Positions 8,594 through 18,183 are shown, counted from the first letter of the stretch. The stretch is DNA of 64,000 bases from Paraburkholderia sp041321145 (GCF_041321145.1 NZ_JBGGWA010000011.1:62001-126000), one strand, 5' to 3'. The notes: generated by a model from the sequence alone, not told the origin. Translations and numbers: made by a program.

Positions 8594-8920
8594 TCAATCT
8601 ACGGTGTGAATGACGGGTGTGGCGAGCGGCGTCGATGCGGCAGCGGACAAGGCCGCGTCTGAGCTTGATGCGGGCAGCCCCGGGGTTTGAATCGTGAGTG
8701 CGGGAGACGTCGGTGAGGCGGACGACGGGTTCGCTGACAGGACTTGCGACGTGCTGCCGGTGTCGCCGGCGCGATCGGTAGAATTCACCGGATTTGCTTG
8801 CGACACTTTGTCGTCGTCGTTGCCGCAGGCGCCGAGCGACCCGCACACGAACATGGCGATCAGTGCGCCTGCCAAACGTTTGCGAGGTAAGGCAGCACTT
8901 GGCTTCGACACAACGGACAT
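8594..8920 (-). CDS. Small Ser/Ala/Thr-rich lipoprotein
   Basis: 108 residues, GGAGA ribosome-binding site. Signal peptide with two arginines near the start, hydrophobic core LAGALIAMFVCGSL and lipobox LGAC; lipidated Cys followed by GNDDD. The Asp at +4 and not +2 favours the outer membrane. The mature part is Ser/Ala/Pro/Thr-rich without recognisable domain. Located directly ahead of the phospholipase C gene, possibly the same transcript. Function unknown. Confidence 0.65.
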   Translation of the reverse strand: MSVVSKPSAALPRKRLAGALIAMFVCGSLGACGNDDDKVSQANPVNSTDRAGDTGSTSQVLSANPSSASPTSPALTIQTPGLPASSSDAALSAAASTPLATPVIHTVD

Positions 8921-9098
8921 GGAATGTCTCCGGCACGGGGGAGGGAGCGCCAGGGCATTCGCGTGCCCAGGTCAACGATGCGGAAGAATAATCGTTGACC
9001 TGTGTAAGTTTTGTGAAGAGGCGGTGAAAAATAGTGAGGACATGGCTAGCCGTCAATCCGGGATCGCGACGATCGCCTCGATCTCGACGCGTTGGCGT

Positions 9099-9929
9099 TC
9101 AACCCTGCCGCGTGACAAACGCCGCAATCGCCTCGTTCAACGCAGCCGGCGCATCGCGATGCGGCGAATGTCCGCAAGCGTCGAGTTTGACCAGTTGCGC
9201 ATGCGGTACACGTTCGCCGATCGTATCGATCTGCGCCATCGTGCCGTAGTTGTCGTCGTGGCCTTGCACGGCGAGCAGCGGCTTTCGGATGTAAGCCAAT
9301 TCGTCAGCGATACTCCATTCCCTGAACGCCGGATTCAACCAGATGTCGTTCCAGCCATAGAACGCGGAATCGACATCGGCATGATAGCGGCTGAGTTTGC
9401 TGCGCAGGTCGGTGGTTTCGTAAAGCTGCCTGGTCTGCGCGATACTTTCCACCGAGATGTCTTCGACGAACACGTGCGGTGCAATCGCCACGGCGCCGGC
9501 CAATGCCTCCGGGTGCAGCGCCGCATACAGCAGCGTGATCGAGCCGCCGTCGCTATGGCCAATGACCCACATGTGCTTGCGTTCCTGCATGTCGATATCG
9601 AGCGCATCGAGCAAAGCGGGCAGGATATCGCGGGCTTGCGCCGTCATGAAATCGACGGGCCATTTGACGTCGCGCTCACGCGGCGTCGAAAGGCCATAGC
9701 CGGGCCGCGAGTAGACGAGGCCACGCATGCCGAGCCGCTCGCACAATGCTTGCGGCCAGTCGCGCCACATCGCAATCGAACCGAGTCCTTCATGCAGGAA
9801 TACGGCGATCGGTGCATTGCCTGCCGCTTCATTTACCCAGCAATATTCGATGCGTAACGGTCCATGCGATGCCGTGACGGGCAACTCGGCGAAGCCGCTA
9901 GCAATGGTTGCGGTTGCGGGGTTCTGCAT
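9099..9929 (-). CDS. Alpha/beta hydrolase of the box cluster
   Basis: 276-residue alpha/beta hydrolase. HEGLGS forms the oxyanion region, GHSDGG (around residue 146) is the nucleophile elbow, a later Asp in QGHDDNYG and the His of ACGHSPH complete the triad. It ends the leftward benzoate operon, only 8 bp after the benzoate-CoA ligase stop, so it is almost certainly cotranscribed. Comparable hydrolases accompany aerobic benzoyl-CoA clusters and may hydrolyse dead-end CoA thioesters or ring-fission intermediates; exact substrate is unproven. Confidence 0.85.
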   Translation of the reverse strand: MQNPATATIASGFAELPVTASHGPLRIEYCWVNEAAGNAPIAVFLHEGLGSIAMWRDWPQALCERLGMRGLVYSRPGYGLSTPRERDVKWPVDFMTAQARDILPALLDALDIDMQERKHMWVIGHSDGGSITLLYAALHPEALAGAVAIAPHVFVEDISVESIAQTRQLYETTDLRSKLSRYHADVDSAFYGWNDIWLNPAFREWSIADELAYIRKPLLAVQGHDDNYGTMAQIDTIGERVPHAQLVKLDACGHSPHRDAPAALNEAIAAFVTRQG

Positions 9930-9937
9930 GGATCACC

Positions 9938-11530
9938 TTATGACAGTTCGCGCAGTTTGAAGCGTTGGATCTTGCCGGTTGCGGTTTTCGGCAAATCGTC
10001 GACGAACAGAATATCGCGCGGGTACTTATGTGGCGCGAGCCGTTCCTTGACGAAAGCCTTCAACTCATCCGCGAGTATCTCAGACGGCGGGAAGTCGCGC
10101 TTCAACACCACGAACGCGCGGGTCTTGACGAGGCCGCCGTGATCGACGCCGACCACCGCCGCTTCCAGCACCGCGTCGTGCTGCACCAACACCATCTCCA
10201 CTTCGACAGGTGATACGTATTGACCGCTGACTTTCAGCATGTCATCGCTGCGGCCCGCATACACATAGCAGCCGTTCGCGAGGCGGCAGTACTTGTCGCC
10301 ACTGCGAATCCATTCGCCAAGGAACGTGGCGCGCGATTTCTCGCGATTGCTCCAATACATGAGCGCCGCGCTCGGCCCTTTGATATAGAGATCGCCGACT
10401 TCGCCGTCGGGCACCGCATGGCCGGCTTCGTCGCGCAGTTCGACTTCATAGCCGGGCACAGGGCGGCCCGTCGTGCCGTATTCGACAGCACCGGGGCGAT
10501 TCGACAGGAAGATATGCAGCATTTCGGTCGAGCCGATGCCGTCGAGAATCTCGCAGCCGAAGTGCGCCGTGAAACGCTCGCCGATTTCGCGCGGCAACGC
10601 TTCACCGGCTGACGTGCAAACGCGCATCGCGACATCGGCACGCGCGGGCAGGTTGGGCGACACGAGCATGCTCGCGTAGAGCGTGGGCACGCCATAGAAA
10701 ACGGTTGGGCGATGCCGCACGAGGCGCGTGAAAATGGCGTCGGCAGTGGGACGCTCCGCCATCAATACGGCCGTAGCGCCGACAGAAAGCGGGAAGGTCA
10801 AACCGTTGCCCAGACCATAAGCAAAGAACAATTTGGCCGCCGAGAACACCACATCGCTTTCGACGATCCCAAGAATGGGTTTCGCGTACAACTCAGCCGT
10901 CCAGTACAGATTCGCGTGCGTGTGGACGGTGCCTTTCGGTTTGCCGGTCGAGCCCGACGAATACAGCCAGAAGGCGATATCGTCGCAACCTGTCGCGGCC
11001 GCTTTGACGGCCGGCGTGGCGGCGTCGATGAGATCTTTGAGTAGCGGCGCCACTAAAGGCTCGCTTTCTGGCGGCTGCGACACGATCAGCTGGCAACCGT
11101 CATGTTCGGCGGTATCCATCGCCTGCGTGACATTCGGCAGCAACGTACCCGATGCGATCACGGCGCGTGCATGGCTATGCGTGAGCATGTACACGTAATC
11201 GGCCGCGGTGAGCAGCGTGTTCGCGATTACCGGTACGACGCCCGCATAGAGCGCACCGAGAAAGGCGATCGGCAGTTCCACGGTATCGAGCATGACCAGC
11301 AGCACACGTTCTTCAGGATGCACGCCGAGGGTACGCAATGCGCTCGCGAAGCGCCGGGCCCGTTCTTCAAGTTCGCCGTAGGTGATGGTGCCGGTGTCGT
11401 CGATATAAGCGGTTTTGCCGGCGCGCGATTCATTCAGTCCGAACAGGTAGGCCGCGAAATTGAATAACGCGGGCGGCGCTTCGACCGTCGCGGCGGGCTG
11501 ACTCGCAGCCGGTTCCAACAGGGCTTCCAT
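9938..11530 (-). CDS. Benzoate-CoA ligase
   Basis: 530 residues, right length for the benzoate-CoA ligase family of the ANL superfamily. The AMP-binding motif YSSGSTGKPKGTVHTH, the GIGSTEMLHIF motif, SGDKY and the C-terminal KTATGKIQRFKLRE with catalytic Lys are all present. It forms benzoyl-CoA from benzoate, ATP and CoA, the entry step for the BoxABC epoxidation route encoded beside it. It lies between boxD and the hydrolase in a leftward operon. Specificity for benzoate over 2-aminobenzoate or halobenzoates is inferred from context. Confidence 0.93.
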   Translation of the reverse strand: MEALLEPAASQPAATVEAPPALFNFAAYLFGLNESRAGKTAYIDDTGTITYGELEERARRFASALRTLGVHPEERVLLVMLDTVELPIAFLGALYAGVVPVIANTLLTAADYVYMLTHSHARAVIASGTLLPNVTQAMDTAEHDGCQLIVSQPPESEPLVAPLLKDLIDAATPAVKAAATGCDDIAFWLYSSGSTGKPKGTVHTHANLYWTAELYAKPILGIVESDVVFSAAKLFFAYGLGNGLTFPLSVGATAVLMAERPTADAIFTRLVRHRPTVFYGVPTLYASMLVSPNLPARADVAMRVCTSAGEALPREIGERFTAHFGCEILDGIGSTEMLHIFLSNRPGAVEYGTTGRPVPGYEVELRDEAGHAVPDGEVGDLYIKGPSAALMYWSNREKSRATFLGEWIRSGDKYCRLANGCYVYAGRSDDMLKVSGQYVSPVEVEMVLVQHDAVLEAAVVGVDHGGLVKTRAFVVLKRDFPPSEILADELKAFVKERLAPHKYPRDILFVDDLPKTATGKIQRFKLRELS

Positions 11531-11617
11531 ATGTCTCCTCCATCGGGTGGGGCGGTCCGGCTGTTATGTGCTCATGATCCGCTCGATGCTTGCGTGCTTA
11601 CTGCTTGCCTCGTGCCG

Positions 11618-13216
11618 CTACGCCGTCGGCAAATGGGTCGTTTGCGTCAGGGCGTCGATTGCCGCGCTCGATGCCTGAACGGCCGAACGTCGGTGATAGA
11701 AGCCCAGCGCGCGCAAGCCGCCGAGTTCCTCGCCGCCGCCTGCGCGGCCCGGTCCGCCGTGCAACGACATCGGCATGACGTTGCCATGGCCCGTTTGACT
11801 CTGCTGGACCGAAGGCGAGATCGCATGCACGCGGCCGTGCGAATCGGCGAGTTCCAGTGCCAGGCGGCCGAGATGTGCGTCGTCGTTCGAATAGATCGAC
11901 GCGACAAGCGAGCCCTGGCCGCGTCGCGCGAGTGCGACGGCGTGAGCTTCGGGCAGGGCGTCGTTTGCTGCGGTGGCGACGCGATAGGGCGCAACAGTCG
12001 CCACCGGTCCGAATACTTCGACGTCGTGCAGTAGCGTCGCGTTGTCGGGATCGTTGACGACGAACAGATGGGGGGCGACGCACGCCGCGATCGTTGCGTC
12101 CGCATCGATAAGCGGCGCGGCCGAGCCGTCGTACGCGAGCACGGCTTCCTCACGCAGCGCGGCAATACCGGCCAGCACATTCTCGTACTGTTCACGGCTC
12201 ACGAGCGCGCCCATCCGCACAGCTTCGTTGCGCGGATTGCCGACGGCGATTGTCGCGAGCTTCGCTTTGAGCGCATCGAGCACCGCTTCGAGCGATGCTT
12301 CGGGCACGAACGCGCGTCGGATCGCCGTACATTTCTGCCCGGACTTCACGGTCATTTCCCGCACGACTTCCTTGATGAACAGTTCGAAAGCCGGCGTGCC
12401 GGGTGTTGCATCGGCGCAGAGGATGGCGCTGTTGAGACTGTCGGCTTCGACATTCAGACGCGCGCCTCGCTCGACGAAAGCCGGGTGGGCACGCAGTGTC
12501 GCGGCGGTTTGAGCGGAGCCGGTGAAGGACACCACGTCGAATGCCTGAATCTGGTCGAGCAAACCGGCTGAACTGCCGCAGATCACGGACAGCGCACCGT
12601 CCGGCAAAATCCCGGCGTCGACCACCTCGGCAACCATCTTTTGAGTAAGCCACGCGGTCGCCGTGGCCGGCTTGATGATGACCGGCACACCGGACAGCAA
12701 CGCGGGCGCGGCTTTCTCCCACAAGCCCCACGACGGAAAATTGAACGCGTTGATGAAAAGCGCGACGCCGTGCGTCGGCGTGAGCACGTGCTGCACGCTG
12801 AACGATTGATCCTTGCTCAACGATACGGCATTGCCGTCGCGCAGCGCATGCACGTCGCCGAGCGACGCACCGAGCTTCGCGTAGTACGACAGCGTGAAAA
12901 TCCCACCGTCGATGTCCACCGCCGAATCGTTGCGCGTGGTGCCCGAGTTGGCCGTGGCGATCGCATAGTAATCGTCGCGCCTGGCCTGCAGCAGTTTCAC
13001 GATCCCGGCGAGCCGGGCCGCGCGCTGCGCATAGCTCAGTTCGCGCAAGGCGGCGCCCCCTTCTTCGCGAGCGAAGCCGAATGCGTGGGCGAGATCGAGG
13101 CCTTGGCTCGATACGCGCACGAGAGCCTCACCGGTGATTGGATCGGTCAGCGTTACGCCTTCACCTTCGCCTGCGACCCACTGGCCTGCTACGTAGTTCT
13201 TCAAAAGTTCGGTCAT
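11618..13216 (-). CDS. boxD: 3,4-dehydroadipyl-CoA semialdehyde dehydrogenase
   Basis: 532-residue aldehyde dehydrogenase of the BoxD/PaaZ-N type. Visible: the NAFNFPSWGLWEKAAPALL segment, SFTGS, the catalytic-cysteine region KSGQKCTAIRRAF and the C-terminal HGGPGRAGGG. The enzyme oxidises the semialdehyde CoA released by BoxC to 3,4-dehydroadipyl-CoA with NADP, after which beta-oxidation takes over. It overlaps neither neighbour but sits 9 bp after the DUF4863 gene, implying cotranscription. Confidence 0.95.
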   Translation of the reverse strand: MTELLKNYVAGQWVAGEGEGVTLTDPITGEALVRVSSQGLDLAHAFGFAREEGGAALRELSYAQRAARLAGIVKLLQARRDDYYAIATANSGTTRNDSAVDIDGGIFTLSYYAKLGASLGDVHALRDGNAVSLSKDQSFSVQHVLTPTHGVALFINAFNFPSWGLWEKAAPALLSGVPVIIKPATATAWLTQKMVAEVVDAGILPDGALSVICGSSAGLLDQIQAFDVVSFTGSAQTAATLRAHPAFVERGARLNVEADSLNSAILCADATPGTPAFELFIKEVVREMTVKSGQKCTAIRRAFVPEASLEAVLDALKAKLATIAVGNPRNEAVRMGALVSREQYENVLAGIAALREEAVLAYDGSAAPLIDADATIAACVAPHLFVVNDPDNATLLHDVEVFGPVATVAPYRVATAANDALPEAHAVALARRGQGSLVASIYSNDDAHLGRLALELADSHGRVHAISPSVQQSQTGHGNVMPMSLHGGPGRAGGGEELGGLRALGFYHRRSAVQASSAAIDALTQTTHLPTA

Positions 13217-13225
13217 GACGAGGTC

Positions 13226-13705
13226 TCAGGCAGAAGTGGGGGCGGCGGTGAATTCGATGGCGCCCTGCGGCAGCAGATACAGCACCAGCGCCTGCCCATT
13301 CGCGACAGTCGGACGGTGGGCGCTGCCCGGGCCGTACACGCACCAGCCCGCGGGATGACCGTCGAAGGTCGCGCCTTCGGTGAGCGGCATGATCAGATCG
13401 ATTTCACCGTTCGGGTGAACGTGATGCGGACCGGCAATATCTTTCATATCGACCACGTCGACGGAAAAGCCGTGGGTATCCGGCAGCGCCTTGAAGATCC
13501 GGCCATAGCGAATGCCGCCGCCTTCGCGGTTGCAGAGCCAGCCCTCGGCCACACCGGTGCGGCAGGCATGGGCGAGATCGCGGAAGGTCGCGCCGTCCGC
13601 GGGATAGGTGTCGTTCAGCCATGTGGCCAGCGAGCCGTCGAGCGGGCGGCCGGCAAGTTGCGCTGTCACGCCTGCGATCAGGCGTTGGAAGTCATGTGGG
13701 GACAT
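13226..13705 (-). CDS. DUF4863 family protein (4-hydroxylaminobenzoate lyase-like)
   Basis: 159 residues from the ATG preceded by GGAGG (an upstream in-frame ATG lacks a site). The sequence contains GPHHVHPNGEIDLIMP and YGPGSAHRPTV, a cupin-like arrangement with a HxHxxGE-type metal motif, and matches the DUF4863 family, some members of which are annotated as 4-hydroxylaminobenzoate lyases. It is the first gene of the leftward operon with boxD, ligase and hydrolase, suggesting a role in box metabolism, e.g. handling a side product, rather than nitroaromatic degradation. Biochemical role here is unproven. Confidence 0.75.
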   Translation of the reverse strand: MSPHDFQRLIAGVTAQLAGRPLDGSLATWLNDTYPADGATFRDLAHACRTGVAEGWLCNREGGGIRYGRIFKALPDTHGFSVDVVDMKDIAGPHHVHPNGEIDLIMPLTEGATFDGHPAGWCVYGPGSAHRPTVANGQALVLYLLPQGAIEFTAAPTSA

Positions 13706-13838
13706 GCGAGCCTCCAGATTAGCGGGCGCACGCACCTTAATTCATGCGTGTTACCGCGTCGTCTCCATGAACGCCGCCCAAAAACCGCGACAGCGTTTGT
13801 TATCGGATCAATATTTGGCGAAAATTAACCGTTCACGA

Positions 13839-13855
13839 AGTGCGTGTCAAGCACT
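13839..13855. promoter_or_regulatory. Candidate BoxR operator in boxR/DUF4863 divergent promoter
   Basis: Inverted repeat AGTGC-N7-GCACT in the 185-bp gap between the two divergent transcripts, 35-50 bp before the boxR start. The same half-site pair occurs just upstream of the boxC promoter, with 2-bp spacing. Binding by BoxR is inferred; BzdR/BoxR-type regulators are known to use TGCA-containing repeats. Confidence 0.55.
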
Positions 13856-13890
13856 ATAGTACATGTATCGAAGTCAATAGGCAGTTAAAC

Positions 13891-14871
13891 ATGAACCAAA
13901 ATTACTCTCCCCCGCCACTGGATGAGCCCGCTGACGAGGACGCAAGCCGCGCCGAACGGGCGGAGCGCGGCGGCGAGCGCGAGGAACGCGATCCTTTTCT
14001 GACGGCGATGGGCGAGCGCGTGCGCCTGCTGCGCGCGCGCCGCGGCATGACCCGCAAGACGCTGGCGACCGAAACCGGCCTCTCGGAGCGTCATCTGGCC
14101 AATCTGGAATCGGGCGTGGGCAATGCATCGGTGCTGGTACTGCGGCAGATCGCGGCGACGCTGAATTGCCCGCTGGCCGAAGTGATCGGCGACGAAACCA
14201 CCGCTTCCGCTGAATGGCTGCTGATCCGCGAACTGCTGCAAGGCCGCGACCAGGCGGCCTTGCAACGCGCCCGTGTGGCGCTGGCCGAGATGTTCGCGCA
14301 GGCGCCGCGTGACCCGCATCGCAAGGATCGGATTGCTTTGATTGGCCTGCGCGGCGCGGGCAAATCGACCTTCGGCCGCATGCTGGCGCAGGAGCGCAAG
14401 GTGCCGTTCATCGAACTCACTCGCGTGATCGAGCAACTGGCCGGCTGTCCGCCGTCGGAGATCCATTCGCTCTATGGCGCGAGCGCCTATCGGCGCTACG
14501 AACACCGTGCGCTCGAGGCGGTGATTCAGGAGCATGAGCGCGCCGTGATTGCGTCGCCGGGCGGGCTGGTGTCGGAGTCGGGCACTTTCAACGCGCTGCT
14601 GTCGCATTGCTTCACCATATGGCTGCAAGCCACGCCGGAAGAGCATATGCGCCGGGTCGTCGCGCAAGGCGACCTGCGGCCGATGTCCGGCAACAAGGAA
14701 GCGATGGACGACCTCAAACGCATTCTGGCCGGGCGTGGCGAGTTGTACGGCCGCGCCGACATGACCTTCGACACCAGCGAGAAAACCTTGGCCGACGCCT
14801 ACTTGCAGTTGCGCGACCGGCTTGCCGCGAGGCTCGCGGCGGAATCGCCGGAGGACGCGCGGGTGAATTGA
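13891..14871 (+). CDS. boxR: BoxR: XRE repressor fused to shikimate-kinase-like domain
   Basis: 326 residues. An N-terminal acidic/charged stretch, an XRE helix-turn-helix (about residues 45-105, MTRKTLATETGLSERHLANLE), a linker, then a shikimate-kinase-like effector domain (from about 145) with Walker A GLRGAGKST. This is the architecture of BzdR/BoxR, which represses benzoyl-CoA genes and is released by benzoyl-CoA bound to the kinase-like domain. It lies between the two box operons and is transcribed toward boxC. The ATG used starts MNQNYS; the frame is open further upstream without a better site. Confidence 0.93.
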   Translation: MNQNYSPPPLDEPADEDASRAERAERGGEREERDPFLTAMGERVRLLRARRGMTRKTLATETGLSERHLANLESGVGNASVLVLRQIAATLNCPLAEVIGDETTASAEWLLIRELLQGRDQAALQRARVALAEMFAQAPRDPHRKDRIALIGLRGAGKSTFGRMLAQERKVPFIELTRVIEQLAGCPPSEIHSLYGASAYRRYEHRALEAVIQEHERAVIASPGGLVSESGTFNALLSHCFTIWLQATPEEHMRRVVAQGDLRPMSGNKEAMDDLKRILAGRGELYGRADMTFDTSEKTLADAYLQLRDRLAARLAAESPEDARVN

Positions 14872-14906
14872 AGTGAGGTGGGATGCCAGGGTTTACTAGC
14901 AAACAT

Positions 14907-14947
14907 GCACTAAAGTGCTTTACATGGGGTTATTGATGCACTATTGT
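14907..14947 (+). promoter_or_regulatory. boxCBA promoter with overlapping operator palindromes
   Basis: A good sigma-70 promoter, TTTACA (14919-14924), 17-bp spacer, TATTGT (14942-14947), lies ~42 bp before the boxC start. A perfect palindrome GCACTAAAGTGC (14907-14918) abuts the -35 box and a second TGCACTA covers the start of the -10; a third TGCA lies at 14963-14966. This layout suits repression by BoxR. Promoter strength and binding are inferred. Confidence 0.65.
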
Positions 14948-14988
14948 TCAAAAAACAAATTTTGCATCGTCCAGTCAGGAGACGCCCC

Positions 14989-16659
14989 ATGTCCACAGCA
15001 GAAAACGCCATCGCGCCGGTCGACTACCGTACCGATCCCTCGCAGTACAAGCATTGGAAGCTGAGTTTCAACGGTCCCGTCGCGACGCTCGGCATCGATA
15101 TCGCCGAAGACGGCGGGATCCGTGACGGCTACAAGCTCAAGCTGAATTCATACGACCTCGGCGTCGATATCGAACTGCACGACGCGATACAGCGCATCCG
15201 CTTCGAGCACCCCGAAGTGAAAACGGTGGTGCTGACGAGCCTGAAGGACCGCGTGTTCTGCTCGGGCGCGAACATCTTCATGCTGGGTCTGTCGACGCAC
15301 GCGTGGAAGGTCAACTTCTGCAAGTTCACCAACGAAACGCGCAACGGTCTGGAAGACTCGTCGCGTCATTCGGGTCTGAAGTTTCTCGCTGCCGTGAACG
15401 GAGCCTGCGCCGGTGGTGGTTACGAACTCGCGCTCGCTTGCGACGAAATCTATCTGGTGGATGACCGCTCGTCGTCGGTCTCGCTGCCGGAGGTGCCGCT
15501 GCTGGGCGTGCTGCCGGGTACGGGCGGGCTGACGCGCGTCACCGATAAACGCAAGGTGCGCCACGATCGTGCGGACATCTTCTGCACGGTGGTCGAAGGC
15601 ATTCGGGGTGAGCGCGCGAAAGCATGGCGTCTCGTGGATGAAGTCGTGAAGCCGAACCAGTTCGACCAGGCGATTCAGGCGCGCGCACTCGAACTCGCCG
15701 GGCAAAGCGATCGTCCCTCGGACGCACCGGGCGTGATATTCACACGTATCGAACGCACCGATCGCGAAGACGGCCTGACTTATCAAACGCTCGACGTCAC
15801 GATCGATCGTGCGAAGCGCATCGCCACGTTCACGGCGAAAGCGCCTCAAGCCGCCCAACCCACGGATATCGGCGCGATCGTCGCGGCCGGCACGAGCTGG
15901 TGGCCGCTGCAGTTCGCCCGCGAACTCGACGACGCGATTCTGACGATGCGCACCAACGTACTCGATGTCGGCACGTGGGTCTTCAAGACCGAAGGCGACG
16001 CACGCAATGTACTCGCCGCCGATGCCACGCTGATGCAGCACAAGGACCACTGGTTCGTGCGCGAGACCATCGGCCTGTTGCGCCGCACACTGGCGCGTAT
16101 CGACGTGTCGTCGCGTTCGCTGTTCGCGCTGATCGAACCGGGCTCCTGCTTTGCCGGCACGTTGGCGGAACTTGCGTTCGCCGCCGACCGCAGCTATATG
16201 GCCGCGCTGCCGAGCAATGAAGATGAAGAGCCGGCGATCACGCTGTCGGAAGTCAACTTCGGTCTTTATCCGATGGTCACCCATCAATCGCGGCTGGCCC
16301 GCCGCTTCTATGAAGAAGCCGAACCGCTCGACGCAGTGCGCGCGAAGATCGGTCAGCCGATCAAGCCTGTCGAAGCCGAGCGCCTCGGCCTCGTGACCGC
16401 GTCGCCTGACGATATCGACTGGGCCGACGAAATCCGCATCGCGCTCGAAGAACGCGCGGCGATGTCGCCGGATGCATTGACCGGGCTGGAGGCGAATCTG
16501 CGCTTCAACGGCCCGGAAACGATGGAGACACGCATCTTCGGGCGCCTCACCGCATGGCAGAACTGGATCTTCAACCGGCCGAACGCAGTGGGCGAGAAAG
16601 GCGCGCTCAAGGTGTACGGCAAGGGCAGCAAGGCGCAATTCGACGTCTCGCGCGTTTGA
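14989..16659 (+). CDS. boxC: 2,3-epoxybenzoyl-CoA dihydrolase (benzoyl-CoA-dihydrodiol lyase)
   Basis: 556 residues from the ATG with CAGGAG upstream. A double crotonase-fold enzyme that hydrolytically opens the 2,3-epoxybenzoyl-CoA ring, releasing formate and 3,4-dehydroadipyl-CoA semialdehyde. First crotonase half contains SLKDRVFCSGAN and GACAGGGYELALACDEI (oxyanion glycine-rich loop); second half carries LIEPGSCFAGTLAELAFAADR. It is first in the boxC-boxB-boxA operon, under the promoter described upstream. Confidence 0.95.
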   Translation: MSTAENAIAPVDYRTDPSQYKHWKLSFNGPVATLGIDIAEDGGIRDGYKLKLNSYDLGVDIELHDAIQRIRFEHPEVKTVVLTSLKDRVFCSGANIFMLGLSTHAWKVNFCKFTNETRNGLEDSSRHSGLKFLAAVNGACAGGGYELALACDEIYLVDDRSSSVSLPEVPLLGVLPGTGGLTRVTDKRKVRHDRADIFCTVVEGIRGERAKAWRLVDEVVKPNQFDQAIQARALELAGQSDRPSDAPGVIFTRIERTDREDGLTYQTLDVTIDRAKRIATFTAKAPQAAQPTDIGAIVAAGTSWWPLQFARELDDAILTMRTNVLDVGTWVFKTEGDARNVLAADATLMQHKDHWFVRETIGLLRRTLARIDVSSRSLFALIEPGSCFAGTLAELAFAADRSYMAALPSNEDEEPAITLSEVNFGLYPMVTHQSRLARRFYEEAEPLDAVRAKIGQPIKPVEAERLGLVTASPDDIDWADEIRIALEERAAMSPDALTGLEANLRFNGPETMETRIFGRLTAWQNWIFNRPNAVGEKGALKVYGKGSKAQFDVSRV

Positions 16660-16755
16660 TTCTTTCGACGCGACGCGACGTAGCTGAAAGCAACGCTCAC
16701 TGCCCGATACGCGCCTCTCATACGCAAGCTCTGCATTCCGACCAAGGAACCGACC

Positions 16756-18183
16756 ATGTCAACGATCAACTACAGCGAAAAGATCCCGAACAACGTCAAC
16801 CTCGCCGACGATCGCGCGCTACAACGCGCGCTCGAACAGTGGCAGCCGAATTTTCTGTCGTGGTGGGGCGATATGGGCCCGGAAGGCTCGCATGGCTATG
16901 ACGTGTATCTGCGCACGGCGGTGAGCGTGGATGCGGGCGGCTGGGCGCATTTCGATCACGTGAAGATGCCGGACTATCGCTGGGGCATTTTCCTCACGCC
17001 GGGCGAGCAGGACCGCAAGATTCACTTCGGCGAGCACAAGGGTGAGGCTGCGTGGCAGGACGTGCCCGGCGAGCATCGCGCGAATCTGCGCCGCATCATC
17101 GTCACGCAGGGCGATACCGAGCCGGCTTCGGTCGAGCAGCAACGGCATCTCGGTCTGACCGCGCCGTCGATGTACGACCTGCGCAACCTGTTCCAGGTGA
17201 ACGTGGAAGAAGGCCGTCACCTGTGGGCAATGGTGTATTTGCTGCATCGCTACTTCGGTCGCGATGGCCGTGAGGAAGCCGAAGCGTTGCTCGGCCGCCG
17301 TTCGGGCGACGCCGACAATCCGCGCATTCTCGGCGCTTTCAATGAGAAAACGCCGGACTGGCTCGCGTTCTACATGTTCACGTACTTCACCGATCGCGAC
17401 GGCAAGTTCCAGTTGTCGGCGCTGGCCGAGTCGGGCTTCGATCCGCTCGCGCGGACCACCAGGTTCATGCTGACGGAAGAAGCGCATCACATGTTCGTCG
17501 GCGAATCGGGCGTGTCACGCGTAATCCAGCGCACCGCGCAGGTGATGAATGAGCTCGGCACGGACGACGTCGCAAAAATTCGCGCAGCGGGCGTGATCGA
17601 CCTGCCGACCATTCAGCGCTATCTGAACTTCCATTATTCGGTAACGATCGACCTGTTCGGCGCCGATCATTCCTCGAATGCGGCCACCTTCTATAGCTCG
17701 GGTCTGAAAGGACGCTATGAAGAGAACAAGCGCGACGACGATCATCAATTGAACGGTCAAAGCTACAAACTGCTCGACGTGCAGGACGGCAAACTGGTCG
17801 AACGCGAAGTGCCGATGCTCAACGCGATGAATGAAGTGCTGCGCGACGACTACATCAAGGATTCGGTGGCGGGTGTGGGTCGCTGGAACAAGGTGCTCGA
17901 AAAGGCCGGCATCGATTTCCGCATGACGGTGCCGCATAAAGCGTTCAATCGGCAGATCGGCACGTTTGCCAGCACCCGCGTGTCGCCGGATGGACGCGTG
18001 GTCAGCGAGACCGAATGGGCCGCGAATGAAGCAAAGTGGCTCGCCACGCCGGAAGACCGCGCGTATGTCGCGTCGCTGATGGGCCCGGTGACCGAACCCG
18101 GCAAGTTCGCGAACTGGATTGCGCCGCCGGCGATGGGCGTGAATCGTCAGCCGGTCGATTTCGAATACGTACGCTTTAACTGA
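16756..18183 (+). CDS. boxB: Benzoyl-CoA 2,3-epoxidase, oxygenase subunit
   Basis: 475 residues, matching BoxB in length. A di-iron oxygenase that epoxidises benzoyl-CoA using electrons from BoxA. Two four-helix-bundle metal motifs are visible: FQVNVEEGRHLWAM (Glu152 and His155 by my count) and MLTEEAHHMFVGE. The ribosome-binding site is AAGGAA. It lies between boxC and boxA, with short intergenic gaps, in the same operon. Confidence 0.95.
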   Translation: MSTINYSEKIPNNVNLADDRALQRALEQWQPNFLSWWGDMGPEGSHGYDVYLRTAVSVDAGGWAHFDHVKMPDYRWGIFLTPGEQDRKIHFGEHKGEAAWQDVPGEHRANLRRIIVTQGDTEPASVEQQRHLGLTAPSMYDLRNLFQVNVEEGRHLWAMVYLLHRYFGRDGREEAEALLGRRSGDADNPRILGAFNEKTPDWLAFYMFTYFTDRDGKFQLSALAESGFDPLARTTRFMLTEEAHHMFVGESGVSRVIQRTAQVMNELGTDDVAKIRAAGVIDLPTIQRYLNFHYSVTIDLFGADHSSNAATFYSSGLKGRYEENKRDDDHQLNGQSYKLLDVQDGKLVEREVPMLNAMNEVLRDDYIKDSVAGVGRWNKVLEKAGIDFRMTVPHKAFNRQIGTFASTRVSPDGRVVSETEWAANEAKWLATPEDRAYVASLMGPVTEPGKFANWIAPPAMGVNRQPVDFEYVRFN

